Shown here piece by piece: positions 6,969 through 14,735 of a stretch of 17,002 nucleotides of DNA. Both the position numbers and the translations under genes were made by a program. Each line of letters opens with the position of its first letter. Positions within the stretch are counted from its first letter, which is position 1. The stretch is from an uncultured Oscillospiraceae bacterium. GTDB lineage: Bacteria > Bacillota > Clostridia > Oscillospirales > Acutalibacteraceae. The stretch is taken from contig URPG01000010.1 of assembly GCA_900549675.1 (NCBI GenBank), forward strand, positions 1 through 17,002, read 5' to 3'. The notes below the pieces were generated by a model. It was not told the origin of the DNA and did no database searches. It was given only the letters and a program-made list of their open reading frames with translations.

Positions 6969-6980
6969 CGTTTTCAAACA

Positions 6981-8618
6981 TTATCGCTTTAAGTTAATGA
7001 GCTCCTCAAGCATTGTATCCGATACGGTAATGATACGAGAGTTTGCCTGGAATCCACGTTGCGTGGTAATCATGTCCGCAAATTCACCGGAAAGGTCTAC
7101 GTTAGACATCTCCAAGGCACTGCTCTTTAAAGCACCTGTGCCGTCACTGCCGGGGTCAGACAATTTTGGTTCCCCTGAGTTTGCGGTAGCGGAGTAATAG
7201 TTGTTTCCTTCCAACTGCAAACCACTGGGATTGGCAAAGCTTGCCAAAGAAATTTTACCGGCCACAACAGTTCCTTTTTCAGCATGACTGACAGAAACCG
7301 TACCGTCAGCACCAATGGCAATACTGGTCAATTCATCCAAGGTTACTACGCCGCCCTCTGTACCGTTTTTTAAATTGAAGTTTACAGAGGATAAACCCAA
7401 ATCTTTAGAAGGCGCTGCCTGTGTAAATGTTAAGGTTTGTCCTGCTTCCAATGCGTTCATGTTCACTCCGTCTGTCGGCTCTGCGGACGCATTCAGCTTT
7501 TTATATTGTGATGTCATTGCCTCAAAACCGGGATTACTCACTTCAATATACTCTCCTGCTGTGTTTTTTAACAGCATAGAAGATGCCTTTGAATTTTGCG
7601 CAATACTGCCGGTATATGCCACACCGTCAATGGTAAGAGAAATATTCCAAGCTGGATTCTCCCCTGCTTGGTAAGTTGCCGCAAAAGCCGTTGCGGTTCC
7701 TTCGCCTTTAAAATCAGAGCTGGTTTTGACAAACGTCATGTTGCCGCCGAAAACACCATTTTCAAAACCGGTAACCGTTCCGCCTTTTGTGTTGTAATCA
7801 AAGCCTGCAATTTCCGCACCGGTTAACCCTTCTGCGGGAAATTTATCTTCTGCCGCCGAAATCGTAAAGGTTCCTGCCACATGCTCTTTTCCGCCATTTG
7901 CCTCTTTAATAGCATCATTAACAGCTTTATTTAAATCTGCCATTGACGCAAATGTTTCATAAGCATTGAGCTGTACGGTAATAGAACCACTGTTGGAAAT
8001 GGTTGCCTCTGCGGCTTTTCCCTGGGGCAGTTTTTCACTGGACGCAAACGTCAGAGATACATTGCCATACTTAGTTGCATTGGAGGCGGAAATGGTATAA
8101 TCAATGCCATTGATTTGCTCTGTTACAGTGGGTCTTGCCGGTGCTACAGAACCAATATTATCTAACTTAATCTTTTGTACGCCAGGCTGACCGTCAGCCG
8201 TAGGAGCCCCCAGTACAAAGTTACCGTTGATGTCAGTGAGATAACCGTTTGAATCATAATCCAAAAGACCTGCTTTGGTATAGAAAATATTGCCGTCAGG
8301 ATCCATTACCTGCAAAAAGCCTTCTCCGGTTATGGCAACATCCATGCCAAATCCTGTGTTTTGCATACTGGATTGTGTCATCTGTGTCTGAACGGCAGAC
8401 AAGGTAGAACCGTAACCTACACTCGAGGGGTTTGTTCCGCCTCGGTTGGCGGTTCCGCCTGAAGCGCTTCTCAGGGTTTGATAGAAAATATCACTGAAGA
8501 CCGCACGCTGAGATTTAAACCCATATGTATTGACGTTGGCGATATTGTTACCGATAACGTCCATTTTGGTTTGGTGTGTTTTTAAACCTGCCACACCCGA
8601 AAACATTGCTCTATTCAT
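6981..8618 (-). CDS. flgE: FlgE, flagellar hook protein
   Basis: FlgE polymerises to form the hook joining basal body and filament. The 545-residue protein has the conserved axial-protein N-terminus MNRAMFSGVAGLKTHQTKMD with IGNNIANVNTYGFKSQR (residues 1-38). Its C-terminal helix includes MSNVDLSGEFADMITTQRGF and ends DTMLEELINLKR. The middle is a Gly/Thr/Ala/Asn-rich variable region with the beta-rich domains expected to be surface exposed. No cysteine is present. I chose the ATG at 8618 because AAGGAG lies 6 nt upstream and because the axial motif starts there. The frame is open for 13 more codons upstream (to 8657), but that extension has no homology. It follows the TIGR02530 gene by 72 nt and precedes a structured 221-nt gap. 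Confidence 0.96.
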   Translation of the reverse strand: MNRAMFSGVAGLKTHQTKMDVIGNNIANVNTYGFKSQRAVFSDIFYQTLRSASGGTANRGGTNPSSVGYGSTLSAVQTQMTQSSMQNTGFGMDVAITGEGFLQVMDPDGNIFYTKAGLLDYDSNGYLTDINGNFVLGAPTADGQPGVQKIKLDNIGSVAPARPTVTEQINGIDYTISASNATKYGNVSLTFASSEKLPQGKAAEATISNSGSITVQLNAYETFASMADLNKAVNDAIKEANGGKEHVAGTFTISAAEDKFPAEGLTGAEIAGFDYNTKGGTVTGFENGVFGGNMTFVKTSSDFKGEGTATAFAATYQAGENPAWNISLTIDGVAYTGSIAQNSKASSMLLKNTAGEYIEVSNPGFEAMTSQYKKLNASAEPTDGVNMNALEAGQTLTFTQAAPSKDLGLSSVNFNLKNGTEGGVVTLDELTSIAIGADGTVSVSHAEKGTVVAGKISLASFANPSGLQLEGNNYYSATANSGEPKLSDPGSDGTGALKSSALEMSNVDLSGEFADMITTQRGFQANSRIITVSDTMLEELINLKR

Positions 8619-8624
8619 TTTTAT

Positions 8625-8630
8625 CTCCTT
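8625..8630 (-). promoter_or_regulatory. Ribosome binding site that fixes the flgE start
   Basis: AAGGAG is followed by ATAAAA and the ATG at 8618. This spacing, together with the conserved protein N-terminus, favours 8618 over the in-frame ATG at 8657. Confidence 0.85.
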
Positions 8631-8642
8631 TTTGAACTGCCT

Positions 8643-8678
8643 ATGTCCCTCTGTCATTCAGGACATCCCAGCCTCCTC
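8643..8678 (-). promoter_or_regulatory. Strong ribosome binding site leading into a two-codon start-stop ORF in the flgE leader
   Basis: GAGGAGG (8678-8672), the best anti-SD match in this stretch, lies 5 nt upstream of ATG TCC TGA (8666-8658). The TGA overlaps an ATG (8657) that is in frame with flgE. ATGTCC (8666-8661) can pair with GGACAT (8648-8643) as a six-base stem with a 12-nt loop. Its role is unknown. It could hold or pause ribosomes ahead of the true flgE start. Confidence 0.35.
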
Positions 8679-8690
8679 AAAAGGTCCGGC

Positions 8691-9089
8691 TTATATAATG
8701 ACAGTTCCGTTTATATTGGTAAAAACATTTCCTTTAACTTCTTTGTTATCCATGGCTGTAATCACCGTATTGTTTTTAACACTGACCAAAAATGCTGTTT
8801 TGTCCACCAGAATCAAAGTGTCATCCAAGTTTTTTTCACCGGCAAGTTTTACCCCCTCGTTCAATCGGGCAAGATTTTCTTCCGAAAGCTCGATGTTGTG
8901 TTCCACAGCACGTTTTACAGCATGCTTGGAAAACGTCACTTCACTGCTTTGGTTGATTTTTTCCTGCAGAATAGAACGGAAGTCCTGTGCAGTATCGGTA
9001 TCTGTCTTTTTAATTCTTGGGGAATCTAAAACAGAGCTTGGTTTTCCCGTAACAATAGGCGAATAATATTGCAAGCGAATATCATCCAT
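8691..9089 (-). CDS. Flagellar operon protein, TIGR02530 family
   Basis: This 132-residue protein resembles the small 'flagellar operon protein' family (TIGR02530) found between flgD and flgE in Firmicutes. The precise function is not established. Family features are the central SEVTFSKHAVKRAVEHNIEL block and LNEGVKLAGEKNLDDTLILV (about residues 49-95). After these come a short beta-rich segment (KTAFLVSVKNNTVITAMDNK) and the common end VFTNINGTVII. It has no signal peptide or membrane segment and is predicted to be soluble. The ATG at 9089 has AAGGAG 9 nt upstream, within the end of flgD, and lies 5 nt after the flgD stop, so translation is probably coupled. Its constant place between hook cap and hook genes suggests a hook assembly role, which is inference. 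Confidence 0.88.
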   Translation of the reverse strand: MDDIRLQYYSPIVTGKPSSVLDSPRIKKTDTDTAQDFRSILQEKINQSSEVTFSKHAVKRAVEHNIELSEENLARLNEGVKLAGEKNLDDTLILVDKTAFLVSVKNNTVITAMDNKEVKGNVFTNINGTVII

Positions 9090-9094
9090 GATAA

Positions 9095-9844
9095 TCAGCT
9101 CCTTAAGGTTTTAAAAGCTACAGGTTTATACACCGTTTTTGCACCGTTATCATCCGTGATTACGACGTTGGCATAGTAAGTAGTATTGGCTTCCAAATCT
9201 GTTAAATTGACAGAGGTCTGGTCCGGAAGAGAACTCCAGTTGGCTTTCGTCCCTTGTTCTACCTTTTCTACGGTGTTAAATTCTGTATCGTCTTTTGAAT
9301 AGTAAACTGTATATTTTAGCGATGATTTTGTAAGCTCATCTTCTGTTGGAATTTTCCATCCAATCACAGCAGAATTGCTTTTTACTTCACTGGCTGTTAA
9401 AGAATATCCGGTGGTATCGATTACACTTTTATCTTTATCCACACCATCTTGTACCGACATAATTTGCTCTAGGGTATATTTCTTTCCGCCTACATAAATG
9501 ACATATTCGTCATCTACCAAAGAGACCTTCTGTACCATTCCGGTGGTGGTGTCCAAGTTTCCGCTTACTCCAAAACGTGAGGCTGTCACCGTTTTGCCCA
9601 CAATTGACATGGCGTAATTGGTTTTTGCGTATGACGCCATCTCCTGCATTTGCTGCATATTGGAAAATTGCGCCATTTGTGTGACCATTTGAGAATCATC
9701 CATTGGATTATTAAAATCTTGGTTTTGCATTTGTGCTACCATGAGTTTTATAAAATCCATTTGTTCCATTTGGGAATTATCTTTCTTGTCGGTAAAAACA
9801 GCATTATACTGATTTTGCTGACCAACCACTCTCGTTGTATCCAT
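9095..9844 (-). CDS. flgD: FlgD, hook assembly cap protein with C-terminal fibronectin type III domain
   Basis: FlgD forms the cap under which FlgE subunits polymerise. The first part (about residues 25-135) is a complete Gram-positive-type FlgD: QMDFIKLMVAQMQNQDFNNP, then MVTQMAQFSNMQQMQEM, GKTV and a short beta-rich segment (GMVQKVSLVDDEYVIYVGGK). From about residue 147 to 246 a fibronectin type III domain is added. It is recognised by SAVIGWKI (conserved W163), LKYTVYYS and the typical LTDLEANTTYYANVVI (L217, Y223). Bacillus FlgD is about 140 residues, so this 249-residue protein is enlarged by that domain. The ATG at 9844 has GGGGAG just upstream, and fliK ends 26 nt before it. The added domain might stabilise the cap or contact a surface partner (inference). 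Confidence 0.94.
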   Translation of the reverse strand: MDTTRVVGQQNQYNAVFTDKKDNSQMEQMDFIKLMVAQMQNQDFNNPMDDSQMVTQMAQFSNMQQMQEMASYAKTNYAMSIVGKTVTASRFGVSGNLDTTTGMVQKVSLVDDEYVIYVGGKKYTLEQIMSVQDGVDKDKSVIDTTGYSLTASEVKSNSAVIGWKIPTEDELTKSSLKYTVYYSKDDTEFNTVEKVEQGTKANWSSLPDQTSVNLTDLEANTTYYANVVITDDNGAKTVYKPVAFKTLRS

Positions 9845-9870
9845 TCCGCTCCCCTTTCTTTTATTAATTT

Positions 9871-11079
9871 TTAAACATAGATATTCATACCTGTGGATTC
9901 CAATGCTGGCTCTGACTCTATGGCAAATTCACCTTCTGCCTGATTCTGTATCTGCCCGGTATGCTTTTGCGGGTGCCATATCTCTCTTTGCTGTTGGGAG
10001 AATTGGTGCCCTGACATATCAAAATGTTGAAAAAACGGTTGATCGGCAGATTCAGGTGCTTTCTGCATAACTTCATGCACTTCAATTTGCATGGGCTTTA
10101 CCGCTTCCCGCAGAGCAGAAAGTTCTTGATTCAACAATTGAGCAGTTTGAGAATTGGCTGCAAATATCTTTAATGTTTTTTTGCCTTCCTCTTCAATAAA
10201 CCGAACAGTGATTTCGCCCAAAGCCTCAGGTTTTAAAGTCATCGTAAATTCATTTTTGCCTTTCGCTACATGATGCGTAATTTCGTTGGCAAGCTGTTCA
10301 ACCAGTGGCGTTTCTTGGACAATACCATTTTGGCCCTGCAAAGCCTTGGCAAAACCGTTATGAACCGTCGCATTCTCCCCTACAACCGAGCCGTTGAGAG
10401 TTGTATCCTCTTTTACAGTCGATTCGCCTGTCATTTTTGCCTCTGCTAGTTTGCGTTTGACTGTTCCTATTGCATCAAAAAACTGTCTTTGCACAACAAT
10501 ACTTTCTTGCTTTTGTTCTAAATTAGCCGGTACAGAAGATTGCTTTTGGCTGTCAAAAGCTTGAACATCAGAAAAATCCAGTTTATTGGGCAGATTTTCT
10601 TCCTGTAAATTCAACTTTTCTTGTTTCGGCAACAGTTCTGAAAAATTTTCTGTTTGTGTTGCCATAGTTTGCTGCATCTTTTGGTGCATTTCGGCAAAAG
10701 GCATTTGATTTTGCAGAAGTTCTTGTAGATTTAAACTTTTGCTTTCTGCCAACATATTTGGGACTGTATTAAGACAATCAGATTCTTCTTCCTGCTGTAA
10801 AAATGGAAGTTCCATTGTTTGAGGAAAGGCTGATAGCAGCGCTGCAAAAGCCGTTTGTACATCATCTTCATTTTCTTTTGTTGGTAAGGAATCGGAGATT
10901 GTTAACAGTTCTTCCGCTAATACAGTACCTTCTCCCATTTGTTTCAGCATACTTTGGATAATCGCTAAAAAGGGATCGGATTGTCCTGCCTCTGATACAA
11001 CAGAATTATTTTTTCTGCCTCCACGGCCGACCAATGAAACACTGTCTAACTGATTTGAAATTGATATGGTCTGATTCAT
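9871..11079 (-). CDS. fliK: FliK, hook-length control protein
   Basis: FliK is secreted during hook assembly, measures hook length and triggers the FlhB substrate switch. The 402-residue product has the usual low-complexity Gln/Glu/Leu-rich N-terminal part of about 270 residues. The conserved C-terminal Flg_hook domain is at about residues 276-340, with NEFTMTLKPEALGEITVRF (the LxPExLGxVxV motif) and ALREAVKPMQIEVHEVMQ. The last 60 residues are Gln/His-rich. The start is the ATG at 11079, with AAAGGGGGTG 5 nt upstream. The frame extends 11 codons further upstream without support. It lies between fliJ (68 nt) and flgD (26 nt). There is no YlxF-type gene between fliJ and fliK, unlike in Bacillus. 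Confidence 0.94.
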   Translation of the reverse strand: MNQTISISNQLDSVSLVGRGGRKNNSVVSEAGQSDPFLAIIQSMLKQMGEGTVLAEELLTISDSLPTKENEDDVQTAFAALLSAFPQTMELPFLQQEEESDCLNTVPNMLAESKSLNLQELLQNQMPFAEMHQKMQQTMATQTENFSELLPKQEKLNLQEENLPNKLDFSDVQAFDSQKQSSVPANLEQKQESIVVQRQFFDAIGTVKRKLAEAKMTGESTVKEDTTLNGSVVGENATVHNGFAKALQGQNGIVQETPLVEQLANEITHHVAKGKNEFTMTLKPEALGEITVRFIEEEGKKTLKIFAANSQTAQLLNQELSALREAVKPMQIEVHEVMQKAPESADQPFFQHFDMSGHQFSQQQREIWHPQKHTGQIQNQAEGEFAIESEPALESTGMNIYV

Positions 11080-11084
11080 GTTTT

Positions 11085-11094
11085 CACCCCCTTT
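11085..11094 (-). promoter_or_regulatory. Ribosome binding site that fixes the fliK start
   Basis: AAAGGGGGTG is followed by AAAAC and the ATG at 11079. It overlaps the first codons of the longer reading frame, ruling out the upstream start. Confidence 0.8.
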
Positions 11095-11147
11095 CAATAA
11101 GATAAATAACATACGTCAAAAAATCTGTATTATACTACTTTTAAGCC

Positions 11148-11600
11148 TTAACTTCGGGCTTGTTCACGAACCAAATCAGTCGTCACATATTCCAAAATTT
11201 TTAGTTCGTTCTCTTTGTTTTCCAAAATATGATATTCTTCCAGTTGTTTTTCTTCCAGTTTATCTAAAGCCGATACTTCCTGTGAGGCTTGCACAACAAT
11301 CTTTAATTGGTGTTCTACCTCTTTTTCTGCTTTTTCAAGAGCAAGATAAAGTTCTTCTATCTGCCTGTTTGTATTTTCCAGTAAAAAGTGAAAAGCGTTC
11401 ATTTCAACAGCGGTTATGCCTTGCTCCTGCTTGACCTTGATTTCTTCCCGTATCTGCTTGAGATACTTCTTTAAGAAAATAATTTTCTGTTCAATTTCTT
11501 CTTTTGCCTTTCTCAAACGTCCCAGTATATTTTTTTCTTTATCCAATAACTGCAATTTATAGTTTCGCATTCTATCTAAAGAAAAAACAAAAGATTTCAT
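11148..11600 (-). CDS. fliJ: FliJ, flagellar export chaperone / coiled-coil stalk
   Basis: FliJ is the antiparallel coiled-coil stalk in the centre of the FliI hexamer. It links the ATPase to the export gate and escorts chaperones. The 150-residue protein is almost wholly charged heptad-like helix. The start KSFVFSLDRMRNYKLQLLDK matches the family's F-x-LD-x-L-x-y-K pattern, and the end (EYVTTDLVREQARS) is typical. Sequence identity in this family is low, so position directly after fliI weighs heavily. The ATG at 11600 lies 15 nt after the fliI stop. AGGAGG overlaps the fliI stop codon 11 nt upstream of the start, which points to translational coupling. Confidence 0.92.
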   Translation of the reverse strand: MKSFVFSLDRMRNYKLQLLDKEKNILGRLRKAKEEIEQKIIFLKKYLKQIREEIKVKQEQGITAVEMNAFHFLLENTNRQIEELYLALEKAEKEVEHQLKIVVQASQEVSALDKLEEKQLEEYHILENKENELKILEYVTTDLVREQARS

Positions 11601-11615
11601 GGATTAAGTGTCCTC

Positions 11616-12953
11616 CTATTTTACGGCTTCCATTAGCATAGCTGCAGTTTCTTCAAAATGAAACGCCTCTCCCACTTGCTGCTGCAAGAATGAATTGATA
11701 CGATCCATATGAGCAATAGCATTGTCAAGTTTTGGATTAGAACCTTGTTTATAAGCACCAATAGAAATCAAATCCTCATTGTCCTTATAAACAGACATCA
11801 TATTCCGCAAATCACCGGCTGCTTTTTTGTGCTCGGAAGAAACAATCCCGTTCATCAAACGGCTGACACTGCCCAGAATATCAACAGCAGGATAATGGTT
11901 CTTCGCCGCGATTTTTCGAGAGAGCACGATATGTCCGTCAATAATACTTCGCACGGTATCCGCAACGGGTTCATTGGTATCATCACCCTCAACCAGTACC
12001 GTATAAATCCCGGTGATAGAGCCTACCTCAAAATTACCAGAACGTTCTAAGAGCTTCGGCAAACTGGAATAAATGGAGGGTGTATAGCCACGTGCCACAG
12101 GTGCCTCTCCTGTACTCAAACCGATTTCCCGCTGTGCCATCGCAAAACGGGTAAGAGAATCCATCATCAGTAGAACATGCTTACCTTGTCTTTGAAAAAA
12201 TTCCGCAATTGCAGTTGCCGTCTGTGCACATTTAAAACGCATCATGGCAGGTTGGTCAGAGGTGGCAACCACCAATACCGAACGCTTTAATCCCTCCGGA
12301 CCCAAATCGCGTTCAATAAATTCCACAACCTCACGTCCACGCTCTCCCACCAAAGAAATTACATTGATATCTGCCTGCACAAAACGGGCGATTGTACCCA
12401 TCAATGTACTTTTACCTACACCTGAACCTGCAAAAATACCAATACGCTGTCCTTTACCAATCGTTAAAAGACCGTCGATTGATTTAACACCCAACTCCAT
12501 AATATCAGTAATCGGAGGCCGCTCCAGTGGATTCGTCGGCTCACCTTCAATGGAAACAGGAACGCCGTCGGTAATAGCCGGGCCTTTATCCATTGGCTGC
12601 CCTAAAGCATCTACAATTCTTCCTACCAATTGATTACTGGCCATTACACTAAGCTGGCGGCCTGTATTGACAACGGAACAACCATATCCTATGCCGCCAA
12701 TCTCCTGATAAGGCATTAGATACGCTGTGTTACCGGAAATGCCAACCACTTCGCAGAGCACCGGTTTCCCATCGTCTTCTACATGAATTTGACAGACGTC
12801 ACCAATATTGCAAATCAAACCGGTTGCCTCAATGGTCATACCGACAATTTTGCTTCCTTTTCCTTCGCAAATGCGTAAATCTGTCAACTGAAGAGTGCGG
12901 TAATATTTAGAAAAATCAAACCAAGAATTTAACTTTGAATCCAACTTTGTCAA
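11616..12953 (-). CDS. fliI: FliI, flagellum-specific export ATPase
   Basis: FliI is the hexameric ATPase of the flagellar type III export apparatus, related to the F1 beta subunit. Numbered from the 12953 start (445 residues), the Walker A motif GSGVGKST has K181. The GERGREV segment has the catalytic Glu at about E204, and Walker B LLMMDS has D265. A beta-barrel N-terminal domain precedes (about 15-90), and the conserved LPKLLERSG and VEGDDTNEPVADTVRSI segments follow. Start choice is uncertain: the longest frame begins at TTG 12965, overlapping the fliH stop as TTGA, but has no upstream ribosome binding site. TTG at 12953 has GAGG with a 6-nt spacer and is preferred. Both candidates are TTG. 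It is followed by fliJ. Confidence 0.96.
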   Translation of the reverse strand: MTKLDSKLNSWFDFSKYYRTLQLTDLRICEGKGSKIVGMTIEATGLICNIGDVCQIHVEDDGKPVLCEVVGISGNTAYLMPYQEIGGIGYGCSVVNTGRQLSVMASNQLVGRIVDALGQPMDKGPAITDGVPVSIEGEPTNPLERPPITDIMELGVKSIDGLLTIGKGQRIGIFAGSGVGKSTLMGTIARFVQADINVISLVGERGREVVEFIERDLGPEGLKRSVLVVATSDQPAMMRFKCAQTATAIAEFFQRQGKHVLLMMDSLTRFAMAQREIGLSTGEAPVARGYTPSIYSSLPKLLERSGNFEVGSITGIYTVLVEGDDTNEPVADTVRSIIDGHIVLSRKIAAKNHYPAVDILGSVSRLMNGIVSSEHKKAAGDLRNMMSVYKDNEDLISIGAYKQGSNPKLDNAIAHMDRINSFLQQQVGEAFHFEETAAMLMEAVK

Positions 12954-12957
12954 AATA

Positions 12958-12964
12958 CACCTCA
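12958..12964 (-). promoter_or_regulatory. Ribosome binding site favouring the downstream TTG start of fliI
   Basis: TGAGGTG spans the fliH stop and overlaps the TTG at 12965. It is correctly spaced (6 nt after GAGG) for the TTG at 12953. Confidence 0.55.
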
Positions 12965-13720
12965 ATTTTTTATTTCTTTTTCATCTACTTCAAATGCATT
13001 TCTCAAATTTTGAGCTTGTGCTGAAATGGTGGCCACAATCGTGCCATCAGGTGTTGTCACCCGGCAAGTATCCTTGGCGCAAACAGTTGGTGTTACCGAT
13101 GCTTTTCCATAATATTCCGGTTTTTGGAATTCCTGCCGCAGATACTCAACCAAAGAAACCAACTGTTCCGACACCTCTACATTCAGCCAACTGGCATTTT
13201 GAACACCGCCAACCACCTGCTTGACCAAGTGATTGAGTACCATATCATTTTCATCAATCTTGGTCATAATCATTTTTTCAGCAATATCCACAGCCATATA
13301 TTTCACTTCTTGTGCATATCGTTTCATATACTGCTGCTGCATTTCCTGCATTTCTGCCAGCTGATTTTCAACGGCTTGTATCGCCTGCTCAATCTCACTT
13401 TTCTTTTGCTTTAAAGCATCGGCATAAGCTGTTTGTGCCACTTCATGACAAATTTCATCCAGTTCTGTTTGATACAGTTCTTTCAATTCTTCTTTAGACA
13501 GCCGGACGGGTTCCCTGCTGTATTTCGTGGGCAGCCTATCCTCCTCTATCTCTGAAATAGAAGGTTCAGTTTCTTGTTCTTCCCTTTCATTTTGAAAATC
13601 TCCGGCCACTTCTTCCAAGACAGGCTCACTAATTTTCTTAGGTTGCTCAAAGATGATATCGGGAATTCTCACTGATTTTTTTACAGGCACCGCACCCTGT
13701 TGTTTCAAGATATCAGGCAA
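12962..13720 (-). CDS. fliH: FliH, flagellar export ATPase regulator
   Basis: FliH dimers bind and restrain FliI and tether the ATPase to the C-ring. The 252-residue protein has a variable acidic N-terminal third (residues 1-75, many Glu), a long coiled coil (about 80-145, KKSEIEQAIQAVENQLAEMQ and following), and the C-terminal FliH domain with AVDIAEKMIMTKIDENDMVL and NASWLNVEVSEQLVSLVEYL. The family is poorly conserved, so gene order (fliG-fliH-fliI) supports the call. The start is TTG at 13720: a stop codon lies immediately before it in frame, and AGGAGG lies 9 nt upstream inside the end of fliG. It overlaps fliG by 8 nt. Confidence 0.93.
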   Translation of the reverse strand: MPDILKQQGAVPVKKSVRIPDIIFEQPKKISEPVLEEVAGDFQNEREEQETEPSISEIEEDRLPTKYSREPVRLSKEELKELYQTELDEICHEVAQTAYADALKQKKSEIEQAIQAVENQLAEMQEMQQQYMKRYAQEVKYMAVDIAEKMIMTKIDENDMVLNHLVKQVVGGVQNASWLNVEVSEQLVSLVEYLRQEFQKPEYYGKASVTPTVCAKDTCRVTTPDGTIVATISAQAQNLRNAFEVDEKEIKN

Positions 13721-14735
13721 TCACGATATCCTCCTCTCCACCTCTTGAAATGACAATTTCGCCTATTTCCTCCAGAGAACGAATGACATTGACAATCTTC
13801 TGCTGTGCTTCTTCAACATCTTTCAGGCGGACATTACGCAGATATTGGATATCCTCCAAAATGCTTTCCCTTGCACGGGTAGAAACGTTGTTGAGCAGTA
13901 ATTCTTTGACTTCTTCCGTTGAGCCTTTAATGGCAATGGCAAGGTCTTGTGCCTCAACATCACGCAGCACCCTTTGAATTGACATATCATCAAGATTGAC
14001 AATATCTTCAAAGACAAACATGAGCTTGCGGATATCTTCGGAGAGTTTTCTGTCACTCTTCTCAAGTTCATCAAAGATGAATTTTTCGGTGGTACGATCC
14101 GTATGGTTCATCACATCTGCCACATAGTTAACACCGCCAATTTCTGTCATATCCACAGTCACGACAGAAGCAAACCTTCTCTCAAGAACTTGTTCAACAA
14201 TGGAAACAATTTCCGGAGAGACACTATTCAGCGTTGCAATTCGTTTGATAACATCCAATTGCATATCCTTCGGCAGCTCAGAAATAATTTTAGAAGCCTG
14301 TTCTGCCTTCGCATACGATAAAATAAAGGCAATCGTTTGCGGATGTTCATTTTGAAGCATCATCATTAGGTTTTTATAATTGGCTTTGCGAACAAAATCA
14401 AACGCCCTTGTTTGCATGGCCAGTGATACCCGTTCCATATACGATGATGCCAATTGAGGGCCAAAGGCTTTCTCTAAAACATCCTTGGCATAAAAGGCAC
14501 CGCCTTCAGCTATCACCTTTTGAGTGACACAAAGGCCATAGAAGTCATCCACAATTGCCTGCAACTCTTCCTGCGAAAGCCTCTCCAGCCTAGCCACTTC
14601 AATGGAAAGTCTTTCAATTTCTTCTTCTGTCAGGTGCTTATAAACTTCTGACGCCTGTTTAGCCCCCAGAGCTACAATAATTGCCGCCGCACGTTCGGTT
14701 GATGTAAGCTTTCTTTGTCTGCTTCCCACTGCCAT
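13713..14735 (-). CDS. fliG: FliG, flagellar rotor/switch protein
   Basis: FliG sits on the MS ring, contacts the MotA stator and generates torque. The 340-residue length is normal. The N-terminal FliF-binding domain is at about 1-100. The middle domain has the EHPQ motif at 130-133, for FliM binding. The C-terminal domain has the MFVF hinge motif (239-242) and the charged torque helix DDMSIQRVLRDVEAQDLAIA (249-268), with the usual Arg and Asp residues kept. The rotor surface therefore looks functional, which matters because the stator gene in this window is unusual. The ATG at 14735 overlaps the fliF stop by one base (TAATG), with AAGGTG upstream. Confidence 0.97.
   Translation of the reverse strand: MAVGSRQRKLTSTERAAAIIVALGAKQASEVYKHLTEEEIERLSIEVARLERLSQEELQAIVDDFYGLCVTQKVIAEGGAFYAKDVLEKAFGPQLASSYMERVSLAMQTRAFDFVRKANYKNLMMMLQNEHPQTIAFILSYAKAEQASKIISELPKDMQLDVIKRIATLNSVSPEIVSIVEQVLERRFASVVTVDMTEIGGVNYVADVMNHTDRTTEKFIFDELEKSDRKLSEDIRKLMFVFEDIVNLDDMSIQRVLRDVEAQDLAIAIKGSTEEVKELLLNNVSTRARESILEDIQYLRNVRLKDVEEAQQKIVNVIRSLEEIGEIVISRGGEEDIVIA

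Larger units (their letters stand above)
6760..6980 (-). other. flgE-flbD intergenic region with strong RNA structure
   Basis: This 221-nt gap is the largest inside the gene run. The half next to flgE holds two hairpins sharing one arm (6904-6968, described separately). The remaining AT-rich part (6760-6903) has no convincing coding sequence. It ends in the flbD ribosome binding site GAGGAG. A weak promoter-like pair (TTGAAA, 17 nt, TATTAC) lies at 6777-6805. The structure suggests a point where hook mRNA is stabilised, processed or partly terminated, so that downstream motor genes are made at a lower level. That role is inference. Confidence 0.5.

Noticed and set aside
6760..6980. Possible cyclic-di-GMP riboswitch before flbD
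   Set aside because: The conserved GEMM core sequences are not present; only the simple overlapping hairpins are seen.
8619..8657. Thirteen-codon N-terminal extension of flgE
   Set aside because: The conserved axial-protein N-terminus and a well-spaced AAGGAG place the start at 8618.
11080..11112. Eleven-codon N-terminal extension of fliK
   Set aside because: The extension overlaps the AAAGGGGGTG ribosome binding site serving the ATG at 11079.
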